Assembly: GCA_024704765.1 (NCBI GenBank) | Contig: JAKMXF010000350.1 | Span: 62,001 to 126,000, forward strand | Direction: 5' to 3' | DNA length: 64,000 nt | DNA from: Oopsacas minuta | Taxonomy: Eukaryota > Porifera > Hexactinellida > Lyssacinosida > Leucopsacidae | Shown here: piece after piece, positions 47,832-59,708 of the stretch | How positions within the stretch are numbered: position 1 is the stretch's first letter | How the letters are laid out: every line of letters starts with the position of its first letter | Program-made: the position numbers and the translations under genes | The notes under the pieces: generated by a model | The model's database searches: none | Told to the model about the DNA's origin: nothing | What the model saw: the letters and a program-made list of their open reading frames with translations, nothing else

Positions 47832-48559
47832 TACGCAGTTATGAATAAATAGATTTGCAAACAAACATAAAATAATTTATTAAACTTTATATAACCAATC
47901 CTAACTTGTGAACAGAACTGAGAAGACAGGTAGTATAGAAGAATAGTTTAGCATACATATAACGGTTTGTCTTCATACAGTAAACATTGGATTTAACGAC
48001 ATCGGCTTTAACGACAAATCGCTTATAACGACTCATTTTGCTTACCCAGAATCTCGCAGCATTATTCTGCACACACCATACCTCGGGTATAACGACCTGT
48101 CAGATACGACAAATTGAATTTAACGACATATTTTCTGTGTCTGCTCCATGCAAATCCCATCGGATATTACGACTTTTGGGCTGTCTGTACCGTGGACTTC
48201 AGAAAAGTGTACTAATTAGTGAATTATTAAGGATAATAATTGCTTTAATTATATAGCAATTAAAATCTCCCCTGTTTTGAATCAACAGCAACTGGCTTCT
48301 TACGAAAAAGTATTTGTAGCATAAACTGCTATGATAGATTTTCCATCTTCTCAATACTGCCATAAATATAATCAAACTTAAGAGCTAAACAGCTGCATAA
48401 TCCTCAAGATATTAAACTGACTACAAATTGTGTAGTCTTAAATGTGTGCACAGATCTGTGTATCTCAGGGACTGGAATAAAATCGTTACATCTATAGTGA
48501 GTATAGTCTATAGGAAGTAAGGGAAAGATGAGAGGAAAGTTTACTACCCTATTTGTAAA
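47832..48559. repeat. Second copy of 728-bp exact direct duplication
   Basis: Identical to 47103-47830 wherever compared. Probably not real biology; see the N at 47831. Confidence 0.9.
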
Positions 48560-48915
48560 TGACATCTCTAAATTAGAACATGTTCGTTACGTCTTCTAAG
48601 TTCTAATCACTGTAGCGTTCAATATTCTGTTACCAAAGCGAATATTGAACTAACCTTACCTAATATCAATTCATATCATACTACATTATAATCTAATTCA
48701 ACGGTTCAACTTAAATCGTTGAGACGTTACAGCAATTAAAGTACTATTACAATTAACTTAAAATTGCATATCGAATTGCCCTTTATGCTACGAAATAATT
48801 TTAGGATATCAAAAATCAGATTTTATGCATATCTTGGATATGAAATAAATTTAAATAAACAAGCTTGATGTACACTAAATAATAGATCAATAGCTCAATT
48901 AACACAATATTAATC

Positions 48916-49089
48916 TCACATAAAGTAATCCTCCAAGCGGGTAGCGTTAGTCTCTAGCTTTTCCCGTTCATTATTCAAGTCTGCTTTGGCAATATTCATC
49001 TCATAAGTTTCTAGAGAGGTATGCACTTCCTGTTTACGAACCTCTGCATGAAGGGAATTCTCATCCCTCTTATCGTCCATGGTAGTCAT
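48916..49089 (-). CDS. Small coiled-coil protein or last exon
   Basis: 57 residues from ATG at 49089, preceded by an in-frame GAA and a possible acceptor CCATTTTAG, so this may be the last exon of a longer gene. The peptide is charged and helical with heptad spacing (RKQEVHTSLETYEMNIAKAD, LNNEREKLETNATRLEDYF). No family was recognised. Codon pattern and lack of stops suggest coding more than chance, but no upstream exon was confirmed. A nearby minus-strand open frame (49247-49489) is hydrophobic and unrecognised. Confidence 0.4.
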   Translation of the reverse strand: MTTMDDKRDENSLHAEVRKQEVHTSLETYEMNIAKADLNNEREKLETNATRLEDYFM

Positions 49090-51880
49090 TTCCTCTAAAA
49101 TGGAAAGCGTAGAAATTCACTAAATATTTTGAAAACATAATAGTCCTAGATAGGTCAGTCAGGGGCAGCAATATCTTTAAAGAATAAGGTAGGGGCTGAG
49201 GGAGGACATAAATACACATCTCTCGTACAGCAATAAAAATCGCATATTATGACTTGGACAGCGAGATCTTGGTAAATACTATATCAACAGGGAGGGCAGA
49301 TATGAGAACTGTAGGAATAACAAGATCTTTTGCACCGATAGTAGACGAACAACGTGGATAAAAGTTAATTTCCAATATTTTATACATAAGGATCAATGAT
49401 AATAAATCTTCCTTAGAAATAATAAGATGATATATATTGTACAAGTGACTCAGTAGCGGTAAAATTCCAATAATCCCATCTATATCCAATTTATCTTGTT
49501 TGGCTTTTTATGGTATCTAATTATTGGTAAATAATTATATAATAAATGACACAATTAATACTATCTATATCTGAGATTAGGTACGAGCTGAGCTAAGGTC
49601 AAAAGGTCCGTTGTGTTTATTATCATGAATATTAGCATCTTATGCCAGATGGGGCGTCACTGGAAATTTCTCCCTCGGGATAGAGGCCGATCTGAGGTCT
49701 AAACAAGGCGTGAAAGTTGGTATATCTGGCTCGGACCAAAAGTCAGCTGGGCCAAAATTCCGTGACAACCTCTGTATAGACTTTCTTCAAGCAGAACTTG
49801 GAATTTGGGTATCAAAAAGTCCGTTCCGTTGAGTGAAATAGAGAAGGCTTTGTTCTTTTTGTGATTGTGCCATTAAAATTCTTGTAATTTTGTCATTCAA
49901 GTGAATATTCTTAGTGACAGGTTGTGGTTTTTCTCTGAGAGTAACAGGCTAGTGCTAGTGAAAGATAATTGTGGGAATAGGAATTATAGAAGGTTTAAAC
50001 AACTTAGATCTAATATACTGTAATGCACAGATAATTATTCACGCTGCCACTAACACCAGCCAATAAAATTACAAAAGGATTTGACTGAAACATTAAAGCA
50101 AGCCAATCCAAATCAAATCAAATCCACAACCTGGCGGTGTCACTGAGAAAAATTATACTCCTGACATTTGCTTCTAATTATATATTTTCACTTTTATAAA
50201 GAGATGCTTTAGTTCCATAGGCACTACAGGTTGAAGCCTTGAAGGTAGATATATTTGAAAATGTGTATTTCTGATTGCCACCATTAAACATATTGGAACA
50301 ACAAAGTATATTTAATCGCCATCACTGACTGCTCATTATTTGCAATCATTCTATTCTAGAGTTCTGTTTATTTGTGTTTGGTTTTCTTTTCTTTTCTATT
50401 TGCTCATTAGCTAATACCGAATATATGTCGTCGAGTGATAGCTATTCTAGTACAAGGGTACATTCTCCAAGAGTCTGTTGATAATTCAATCACATCTAGT
50501 GTATCATATTCAGAAGACTACAGGAGTAACTCACCTCCTCCTGTCGATGCTCCCTATGCTACCATCTCACCTCTGACATCACTTCCACCTGAACCCACAT
50601 CTTCCCAGCACCAGTCAGTCCATCTACACCGGGGATATCGGGTGTCTCTTCAGTCTGAATTCGCACATGTGGGATCGCAATCTCAAGACCTACCCTTCCC
50701 GACCTACAAAGCGAGTGGGTCGCCCTCATAAGCGTCTCTACGGTTTCCAACGCTGTTAGCATACCAAGTACCACCTTAGAGCCAGACCAAGCAGCAAAGC
50801 CCACTCACAAGCCTTGACTATGTCGCTGCTAATTACTCTACAGTAATCTTCCAGAATCGGGAATCAACACCTAGTAAGCTGTCATCTGGTCCGCAGGTAC
50901 TACTCAATCATGTGGCAGGGATTCATTCAAGCTGCCCTACAGGAGATAACTCATGGTGTCGTTGGAAAAACACTTCTGGTACTATAGCTGTTCTTTCAAC
51001 ATCTGTCCTAACAGCTAATAGGTCTCATATTAGAATCAGCACTGGTACTTTTGGAATTGATTGATATATTTTTTGACTTGATTGAAACTTTTGAGCACTG
51101 CTATCGCTGTTCTAACGTTCAACGATTGGTAGCTGTCAATAATCGGTATTCTTGACGGACTGGGTCTGTCTCCTACCTGTAAGGAGTACAATTCTATCCT
51201 GAAGAGAGAATATATGTCGGATTATTCCGAAAAGGACACTTTTCCAGAGAAGAAGACGGATGCGATACGTCGAACAGCACAGAGAAAAGCCTTGTAAAAA
51301 TCTGAGGGCAGGAGAAACTACAGAGGAGAGGGTTTGTAGCAGAGAGTGTACCATAGGAGAAGAAGCGACTGGGTAGGGTTCGAGGATGGAGAAGACGGAG
51401 TGGTGCAAAGAGGAGAATGAAAGAGCGCAATGTCTCTCCTAATTCGTGCAACAGTTTCGGCGAGTCTGATACCCTGTCCAGCATATTGTTTTGACGAAAA
51501 TAGTCCCCCGGACCAATTTCGTCAAATTAGATTATTTCGTCAAATTAGATTATTTCGTGGCAGGAAAAACTAGTCAGGACTTCAGGAGTAATACAGGCAT
51601 TAGTCATTAAAGATAATGAGTTAGGTGAAATTTTACAAAATGTCCAGCCGACAGACTGGTAGTGCAACACAGGGTTATGTATGTATTCTTTTCAGGGGGC
51701 ACGCCTCCCTGACCCCCGTGTAAATGCCACAATGCATCGGAACTGAATGATTTTTGGCTCCTAAGTCGGATAAATGTTTCAGGATTTTCATGATTATTCG
51801 TCCTCTAATGTACTTCCTGTCCTATCTTCAAATCTTATTGATAGAATTCCTAATAATTACCTTACAATTACCTCATGCCT
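49090..51880. other. Gene-free stretch with repeat debris
   Basis: Open frames at 50435-50731 (plus, proline/serine rich) and 51136-51484 (minus) overlap other frames and match nothing known. Near 51510-51560 a TTTCGTCAAATTAGATTA unit is repeated twice in tandem. A GC-rich hairpin-like patch lies at 51695-51720. No gene is supported. Confidence 0.35.
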
Positions 51881-52680
51881 AACTTTTGAAGCGAAATCTG
51901 TAGCATCAATTTGAAATATGTTCAAAAAGGCACGAAAATATGATTAATCATATGATAAATAATTTAGCTATAGATTTGAAAATGTCAAAATTGAAATCTA
52001 CATACTTGATTACCCCTTACTAGCAGTTAAAACGAATTCTCTAGCATGATTTTGAATAATATGCACAAAGGTGTGAAATACGATTAATCATATAATAAAT
52101 AATTTAGCTATATATTTGAAAATGTCAAAATTGAAATCTACATACTTGATTACCCCTTACTAGCAGTTAAAACGAATTCTCTAGCATGATTTTGAATAAT
52201 ATGCACAAAGGTGTGAAATACGATTAATCATATAATAAATAATTTAGCTATATATTTGAAAATGTCAAAATTGAAATCTACATACTTGATTACCCCTTAC
52301 TAGCAGTTAAAACGAATTCTCTAGCATGATTTTGAATAATATGCACAAAGGTGTGAAATACGATTAATCATATGATAAATCATTTAGCAATAGATTTGAA
52401 AATGTCAAAATTGAAATCTACATACTTGATTACCCCTTACTAGCAGTTAAAACGAATTCTCTAGCATGATTTTGAATAATATGCACAAAGGTGTGAAATA
52501 CGATTAATCATATGATAAATAATTTAGCTATATATTTGAAAATGTCAAAATTGAAATCTACATACTTGATTACCCCTTACCAGCAGTTAAAACGAAATCT
52601 CTAGCATGATTTTGGAATAAAATAGAAAGGTGTGATAACATGATTAATCACGAAAAGGTGTGATATATTCACAAATTCTA
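51881..52680. repeat. Satellite-like tandem array, 140-bp unit
   Basis: TAGCAGTTAAAACGAATTCT recurs at 52021, 52161, 52301 and 52441, with variants at 51881 and 52581: a constant period of 140 bp. The central copies differ at only a few positions, the outer ones are diverged. Each unit contains the short palindrome-like GATTAATCATATGATAAAT. Confidence 0.95.
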
Positions 52681-52759
52681 ACTCGATGTGCAATCTCAGA
52701 CCTTAAAAGTATTTGTATGTCAATTCTCTGATAAATTCGGCTTTTAGATGATGCTAGAT

Positions 52760-52985
52760 CAGGTTTAGCAGGTTTAGCCTGTTTAACAGGTTAAGCAGGT
52801 TAAGCAGGTTAAACCGGTTTAGCAGGTTTAACCGGTTTAGCAGGTTAAACCGGTTTAGTAGGTTAAACAGGTTTAGCAGGTTTAGCCTGTTTAACCGGTT
52901 TAACAGGTTAAGCCGGTTAAGCAGGTTTAACCGGTTTAGCAGGTTTAGCCTGTTTAACCGGTTTAACAGGTTTGCCGGTTTTGCA
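52760..52985. repeat. 9-bp minisatellite CAGGTTTAG / CCGGTTTAA, about 24 units
   Basis: Units of exactly nine bases (CAGGTTTAG, CCGGTTTAA, CAGGTTAAG, CCTGTTTAA) follow one another. A higher-order pattern (two CAGGTTTAG then CCTGTTTAA) appears three times. Many junctions form AACCGGTT palindromes. One frame stays open through the array because the unit is a multiple of three, but there is no ATG. Confidence 0.95.
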
Positions 52986-53460
52986 GATTGGTCGCATTTT
53001 TAATTTTCTCATATGTAAATTTATTGTTGTTTTTAAATGTTGAAATCTCGAAATATACTCAGAGACTTGCTCCCAATGGACATATAGGGGTAATCAAGTA
53101 CGCTGATTCCGAATTTCGCATTTTCAAGTTTCTCATATGTAAATTTATTGTTGTTTTTATGAATACAAAGTAAACAAATTTCAAAATTGAAGTAGAATCA
53201 TACTTTCAACGACTATCCTGGGGTAATCGAGTATGCTGAGTCCGAATATGATATTGTAAACAACATATTGTGAATATTTGTTTACTTTTAGGTCCATAAA
53301 GTAAACAAACTTCAAAATTGTTGTAGAAACATACTTTCAATGGTTATACTGAGGTAATCGTGTATGCTGAGTCCAAATATGGTATTGTGAACAACATATT
53401 GTGAATATTTGTTTACCTTTAGGTACATGAAGTAAACAAATTTCAAATTTTCAGAGTATA
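52986..53460. repeat. AT-rich tandem repeat sharing units with the 21.6-kb and 24.2-kb loci
   Basis: Diverged units contain TTTATTGTTGTTTTTATGAA, AAAGTAAACAAATTTCAAAA and GGGGTAATCAAGTACGCTGA. The two pieces at about 53165-53310 and 53310-53450 are near duplicates. The same motifs occur at 21640-21960 and, inverted, near 24160-24195. Confidence 0.8.
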
Positions 53461-54193
53461 CTTGTTTTGACTTAAAGCTAAGAATCGTACTATCAACACA
53501 TCCATTAGCAACAGTATAGATAACAGGGTTCTTAAGAGTATCCAAAGATAACATATCAGTTTAGCTGTTATAGAAATCGTAGTAAATGCTAAAAACGAAT
53601 ACTTGATACTAAGATAGGTTCATCAAATTCGAATTGAATAGTTCCGACATCGTACAAATAAATATCCAGGTGCATGTCTAGATGAGAAAATACATATAGG
53701 CACCCATTTCAGACTTTCGCACTACAGCCATGCAGACGTACGGATATCTCTATATAGGGTATTCACTAAAAAATAACCATCAAGGGTGCAACAAAATGTC
53801 CTGTAATGAGATGTTGGTATCCACATTATAAACACGAATAAATCACATAAATGACTACCGCACAGAACATCCCAAATATACACATAAATACATAATACAA
53901 ACATGTATGTATTATGAGTTGCCACTATTGAATGTTCCAATCTGGTTGAAGAAAACCAGTGTCGGAGGCATTGTCCCATCCCAATTAGGGAACCCAGTGG
54001 AATTTGTCTCCCAATCTCCTGTGGAGTTATATATATATCTAGTCGGTCAAAGATACTGCAGTAGACTTCTCTCCTTTATACTCATTTTGCGTTTAAGACA
54101 TATGTATATTAAAATCGTTAGCGCCTCAAAGATTAAGCAGCTCATTGGGCCGTACAAATTCCAGGCGTTAGAATATAGATTATTCCCAGTGGA
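53461..54193. other. Gene-free AT-rich DNA
   Basis: Only overlapping short open frames; no recognisable product. Confidence 0.35.
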
Positions 54194-54201
54194 CCCATAG
54201 A

Positions 54202-54886
54202 TCAGTGGTTCTCAAACTGGGGTATGCCAGCACTTTTCCTAGGAGTACGCCGGTGTTTCACCTAATCATATACAAATATTTCGAGTTGCACTCCATTATG
54301 TCAACAGACTCAGCACATAGATAGTAATTTCATGCCAAATAATTAATATGTATCAGTTGCAATGGTTTCATCACTAATTATTATCACCTTTGAATATTTA
54401 TTGTTTGAGGTTATGCTAATTAAGGATTCCATTGTCCATAAATATGTGTCAACTCATATTAATTTCAATATCACACCCACCCGTGTATCGTATTGTTCTT
54501 ATAAAATGGAATAAAATGGAAATTGGAAGAGTATTTCTTTGAGACCTTAACTTTATTACCAAATTCATATGGAATCTGCTAAGAACGGAAATATAATGAA
54601 GATTATATCAAATATGGATTTATATCCATACTTAAAGAGGGGACGGGAACTACCACAATGTGTAATATGTTATAAGGTGCTATCTGAGGGCTCGATGGAA
54701 CCAAGTTTTCTAAAACACCATTTAAGCGGGTACCACCAAAATCTTGCAGATAAGGATATAGATTCCTTCAAGGACCAAGAGGTTGGAGTAAAACGAATCC
54801 GTATAGATCACAGAGAACAATTGAGTCAACAGACTCAAGCAGGTCTTCGTGCCTCGCACATGGTGGCTTTGCGAATCGCTACGTAG
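54202..54886 (+). mobile_element. Truncated hAT transposon with BED-finger-type coding start
   Basis: CAGTGGTTCTCAAACTGGGG at 54202 is a classic hAT terminal sequence. About 370 bp on, an open frame (54569-54886) reads MESAKNGNIMKIISNMDLYP, then LPQCVICYKVLSEGSMEPSF and KHHLSGYHQNL. This matches the N-terminal C-x2-C...H-x4-H zinc finger (BED type) and following region of ZBED/FAM200-type hAT proteins, then RASHMVALRIAT and a stop. The catalytic part and a right terminus were not seen, so the element is truncated. Confidence 0.7.
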
Positions 54887-54957
54887 AGTTATGAAAGGGA
54901 AAGTAAAGAAAATGAAATATAGAAAAACACACAAAGATAGAGTTGTATATACGTATA

Positions 54958-55863
54958 TCAAAATAATTGTAGACAGTTTACAGTATGCTCACACACAACT
55001 ATAACTCTATCATGATAGTCTACTGTTACTGATGTTGGATGCTCAGAAACTGGAATATTGTGAATTGATTGGAATTCAGGATTGAAGATAGAAATAGAAT
55101 TAGAAGCATAATCAGCAATTAGAATGTTGTTAGAATTGTCAATAGAGAATGAGTAGGGATTAAGGACTTGATTTCCTGGACCGAGTGAAATTACACTCTT
55201 CTGGAGTATGTGGTTATGATTGAATAGATGGATACAAGGATTAGATTCATCTAACACATAAATGTATTCTTTAGAGAGTTTAACATCAAGAGGGTGTGTG
55301 AATGAACCAAATAGTGATTTGAATATGAAATCTTTTGAGAGTATTTGAACTCGATTGTTAGAATAATCACAAATATAAATATCATCATTAGATTCATTCA
55401 TTACCATAACACAGGGATTGTAGAATTCGAATTCTCCTTTTCCTGGTTTACCAATTCTAGAAATAAATTCACCATCAAGGTTATAATTCAGTATACCGTG
55501 GTTATGAGAAATTAGAATCCTACTCATACAAATAAATAAACTTATTGGATAGGACATCTTTCCTTCACCTCTACTGTCACCAAATTTGAATATATATTTA
55601 GCAGTACTGTCGAATACTTTAACACAGTGGTTCAAACAATCTGCTATATAAATATTTCCAGTCATGTTTTCAACTGTAACAAAAAGTGGACTGTTAAGTT
55701 CATCATTTTCTTCTCCTCTCTTACTAGCACATACTAGAGGTTGTATCCTACTTGTGTGATCAATTACAGTTTTCACTCTCTCTGGTTCAATAGGAGTAGC
55801 TGTGGCCATGGTCGCTAAATTTATAGAAAGAGGAAGTATACCTGAAATGAGCTCAGATTGCAT
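54958..55863 (-). CDS. NHL-repeat beta-propeller protein
   Basis: 301 residues from ATG at 55863, a single intact exon. After about 50 residues come about six propeller blades with NHL-type wording: SPLFVTVENMTGNIYIADCL, NHCVKVFD, YNPCVMVMN..DDIYICDYSNNRVQIL, HPLDVKLSKEYIYVLDES, NPYSFSIDNSNNILIADYAS and VDYHDRVIVV. NHL propellers bind RNA or proteins; the best-known carriers are TRIM2/3/71, but there is no RING, B-box or filamin domain here, so no specific role is proposed. The decayed locus at 42446-43975 encodes similar blades. The possible N-terminal hydrophobic stretch (ILPLSINLATMA) is weak as a signal peptide. Confidence 0.85.
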   Translation of the reverse strand: MQSELISGILPLSINLATMATATPIEPERVKTVIDHTSRIQPLVCASKRGEENDELNSPLFVTVENMTGNIYIADCLNHCVKVFDSTAKYIFKFGDSRGEGKMSYPISLFICMSRILISHNHGILNYNLDGEFISRIGKPGKGEFEFYNPCVMVMNESNDDIYICDYSNNRVQILSKDFIFKSLFGSFTHPLDVKLSKEYIYVLDESNPCIHLFNHNHILQKSVISLGPGNQVLNPYSFSIDNSNNILIADYASNSISIFNPEFQSIHNIPVSEHPTSVTVDYHDRVIVVCEHTVNCLQLF

Positions 55864-56400
55864 TGTAGAATACTATAGCATAGTGTGCCAAAATCGCCAT
55901 AATGGAGTATTAGGGTAACCATTACAACTAGGCATGTTTTAGGTGGTCTATATAGTAAATCGACACCGTAAATTTCAAAAATTCATTTAAATTTCCGTAG
56001 TATTACCACTATTGGGAATATGACGTCATTTCGGTGATTTCATTATATTTAACATTCATGGTTCAATAATATTATTTGTGAATTCTATTATTGAATTAAT
56101 GGTATAAAGTCAAGTTTCCCATTAGAAGGATTATAGCATATATATAACTAACTATTATATAATAAGGAAGCAGGGGTGTAGTTTTTCCCTTTACTACATA
56201 TTTGAGGGGATTATACCTTGTGGAAAACTTACTAAATATATAAACTCAATCTCTAATATTCTTTAATTAATTATCATTCTCCAACACTATGCTATTATAT
56301 AAGATATCTTGGGGGCTATTTGGGTCATTTGCACTAGAATTCCTCGTCTTGGTGGATGTAAAACGATTCTGCACTAATAGGGGATCACGACAACACAGAA
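55864..56400. other. Intergenic AT-rich DNA
   Basis: No gene and no clear Transib terminus found here, although the left end of the decayed Transib-2 should lie in or near this stretch. Confidence 0.35.
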
Positions 56401-56406
56401 GGCGAA

Positions 56407-58485
56407 CTAGAATATCTCGTACATTGTCAGAGAATGATGTTTTCTGGCAAGATTTTCCCGATACCGCCTCAGGAACATATTACAAGCTTCTAAACATTCT
56501 TCTGATAGATTCTGTAATCCCCTGCCATTATTATAGTCTCCAATAATCTTGAAAGAATGGGAAAGTAGCTTGTGTAAAGAGGAGGTGATGTTCGCCCATG
56601 GAAACTGAACTAAGATGTATTCATACGTTTCTTTACATAATTCTTCCATGTTGCTATAATTGATTAAGTTACCGCTGTTCACAAGTCGTAACACCACGGA
56701 TAGATTAGTCTGGATCTTCTATCATAAGGGTTTATCAGATGGATTAATCGAGGAAGTCGCCCATTTTAAAAAGTTTCGCTGATCCATAAAGCAATCACGT
56801 GCAATGTTCCCAGTAGTTGATGTACCACCCTGACTTGAAGGAATATCCACACTGAAACTACACTTCTCTAAAAGAATTGCTCGAATCTGCAGATAGATGC
56901 ATTTACTTTGTGATTAGATGGTGACCATACCTTGTGACCCGCATCAAGATGGTATATTAATAACATATACCACCGGAATACACATAGGTAGGCATGCAAA
57001 GGGGAGGCAGCAATTATATTGATGTCAGAGGTGGGTTTGTGAGTTATACCCAAGCGTTGTTTGGATGGGAGTTTGAGGAAGTCATCCTCATTAACATCAT
57101 CAAAGAGCTACCAAGCATCGCTAATTAACCTGTTTATGGGGAATCCAGAACGAATCCAGTCAATGCTTTTAATTTCTTCATCAGATGCAGTACATAGATG
57201 ACAAGAAGCTCCTCCAGCACCATCTAACAGTCCAGCCATTTTGGTGTCAAAGAGAGAACGGACAATATCAACTTGCACATGTCCTCCTATTAGGGATAAT
57301 CTGTTCACCAATATTTGGTCGGTTTGGGGATTGACAATTTTATCCATGATAAAATGAACATTATTATAATCATCTTCCAATGTTATCAACGCAACCGGTC
57401 TGAAATAAAAGGGGGAGTTAGGAGAATGGTTGTAGAAGACATTCTTTCCAAGTGTATCTGCTATTGATAATATTCTGAATCCAAATAAGATGAAATATTT
57501 AGTACTAAAGACAGGGTTATTATTTTGTTGGTTATAGGTGCGATGAGACCCGGAACCATCTAATCCATCTGATATCTTAACTGTGAGCGGATATTGTGAA
57601 ATAGAAATTGGCACTAACGTTGAAATCAAGCGTTCGACTGTAAGCTTTAGTATCGAATGATAGGAGATACAAGTTCCAATTGAGAAACCTTCAGGATCAT
57701 GGACTATCTCAATCTCATCAATCAAAGTTATTTCTCTACGATATCTGGAGATAAGCTTATAGGATGGTAATTTTACTTGACATTTAAGGACTTTTTAAAA
57801 TTTTTATATTTGCTCGCTCCAATCTCTAAACAGTCCAACAGAAAGGCAGATTTATCGATTGGCGCTTTGTGCAAGATTCCACTAAAAGAACCCTTGTTGA
57901 TGATCTCCTTACACACTTGTGAGGTATCGCGATCGTAAGAATTGTTAGATATTAATTCTAAAGCCAGAGCAGCTAGTTGTTTAGGCTCGACATTTTCTCT
58001 TTCAGCTAAGAAATGAATATTATCTAAAAGAATGCTCAGTCTAGAATTGGAAGTTTGAAGATTGCAATCAAGTAATTGCTTTCTGGAATCATGGACAATT
58101 TCTTCAGAGAAATTTCGACTTTCAGAAATAGAAACTCTACGAAAAGGTTCTAATCCAGGATCGAGTGAAATTCTCTTCTTTCTCGGAATGGAAGTTGATA
58201 GAGGTGTAGTATATGATGGAAGGTCAAATTCTCCCAAGTCTCAAGATCACTTTTCTTCTGGTAATACTCTCTGGATGATATAAGGGACTTGAACTTATAT
58301 AGAATAGTATCATGCTCTTCCTGTAAAATATTATTATCATCAATAAGATACTGCGCAGTGGCTTTAGGGCTTTTGCCCATTGAAATATAGCTAACATATG
58401 CTTCTTTGTTGGTCACAACAGAGGCCATTACTTCACTGGGAGCTATTATTAGATAGAAAAGATTAAAATTATTTTCGTACATCAT
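56407..58485 (-). pseudogene. Decayed Transib transposase (Transib-2)
   Basis: Minus-strand fragments in order cover most of a Transib transposase, with at least three frameshifts and a nonsense TAG at 57108-57110. Fragment motifs parallel Transib-1: DGLDGSGSHRTYNQQ, SPNSPFYFRPVALI, FDTKMAGLLDGAGGASCHLC, GFPINRLISDAW, AASPLHAYLCVFRWYMLLIY and LHKLLSHSFKI ... LSEECLEACNMFLRRYRENLARK. The last fragment keeps the glutamates of the SEE..E..N motif. The two elements are clearly different subfamilies. At the position of the Transib-1 intron (VFR/W) this copy is contiguous. TIRs and target duplication were not found. Confidence 0.88.
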
Positions 58486-59294
58486 CTAAATTTACAGGAG
58501 GGCAAGAATTTATAGAATTTACTTGAATTTCAAAAAAATTCTAAAAATACATTTTCCGATTTTTTGTCCGGTCCAAGCATTGATGTACTCAAAATATATT
58601 TGTGCACCCCGGTGCACGTATGAAATTGGTGTATAATTTCAAAAATGTAAACACTAAGCGATTAACAATAAATTATCGTCCTCTTTTGTCACCTGATAGA
58701 TGCAGCACTCCAAACACTATGTTAAAACTAAAATATTTCCCTCCAGGCCTTTAAAACTAGACAGCCAAACAAATTTTTTTAAAACATTGATACTAATAAT
58801 AATTGCATAACTGTTCTAATATACGAAATACGTCAAATTGATGATTAACTACAAACGTTATATAGTATATATTCGGAAGAAAATCGTTGCTAAGGTAGGT
58901 ATGAGTCATACATACAATCATCAATATTTTCCTACTAATTCGACGATGGAGATTTACAAAACGTAGTTAAATTCGTAATTGAAATTTTGCCTAATACGCC
59001 ATATCGGCACACTGTGTATAGTAGCCGGAACAGCGTGCAGATTGGGGGATCTGAGTTGAACACATATTCTGATGATCTAAATATTAGTGTGTGAAACTTG
59101 CAGAGAAGCCGTAGATCAGAAATGTCTATGGTTAGTGTCATTCTAGCATGAGGTAATGGGATTGCCGGTTACGAACAGGATGGAGGTTGGGTATCCTGTT
59201 GGAACAAATACGAATTCTATCAAATTACTAAGTGTGTGAAACGAGCAAGGGTACTATATATCCATGGTTTGTGTGATTCTGGTATACAAGAGGG
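58486..59294. other. Intergenic AT-rich DNA
   Basis: No supported gene; the right end of Transib-2 was not located. Confidence 0.35.
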
Positions 59295-59302
59295 CTACTC
59301 AT

Positions 59303-59700
59303 AGGGCGCATGCATTAGTCCAAATTCGTATGTATGTATTAGTCCTAATTTTTGGTGATCGAATGCATGCATTCACGGGGAAATTTCGTCGCGAGGAAAT
59401 ATAGTCATTTACTATTGTTGTTTTGAATCTAAAACTCTCAGCAACTCACAGCCTGCTCCAGATCCAACTCGAATCCAATCTAACACCACACCAGTTATCT
59501 AAATAGTCTACTGAAATGCTCATGTTCTCAGCTCAAGCCAATCTAACTAGATAATCCACGAAAATACCAATTCTAGCACTTTCCAACGTGAGTTCTAAAT
59601 ACACTCAGCAACTCACAATATAAGATTGAAGAATATCGACGCAAAGGAGGTAAAACTAACGTAAACATCACCAAAAAATTTGGACTAATGACGCGACCCC
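59303..59700. mobile_element. hAT-like non-autonomous element, copy B, 398 bp
   Basis: Perfect 8-bp duplication CTACTCAT flanks it (59295-59302 and 59701-59708). Ends AGGGCGCATGCATTAGTCCA and, on the other strand, GGGGTCGCGTCATTAGTCCA are inverted. The internal segment CACAGCCTGCTCCAGATCCA is the reverse complement of part of copy A (41869-42140), so both belong to one family with internal segments in opposite orientation. Confidence 0.82.
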
Positions 59701-59708
59701 CTACTCAT

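Noticed and set aside
47158-48256. Two pairs of identical short open frames as tandem duplicate genes
   Set aside because: They are explained by the duplicated contig overlap around the N, and they lie on a pogo-like element.
51136-51484. Overlapping minus-strand open frames of 90-96 codons
   Set aside because: No recognisable motif; two frames are open at once and composition is like non-coding purine-rich sequence.
52760-52985. Telomeric or protein-coding tripeptide repeat
   Set aside because: The unit is nine bases and not a telomere type, there is no ATG, and the open frame follows trivially from a unit length divisible by three.
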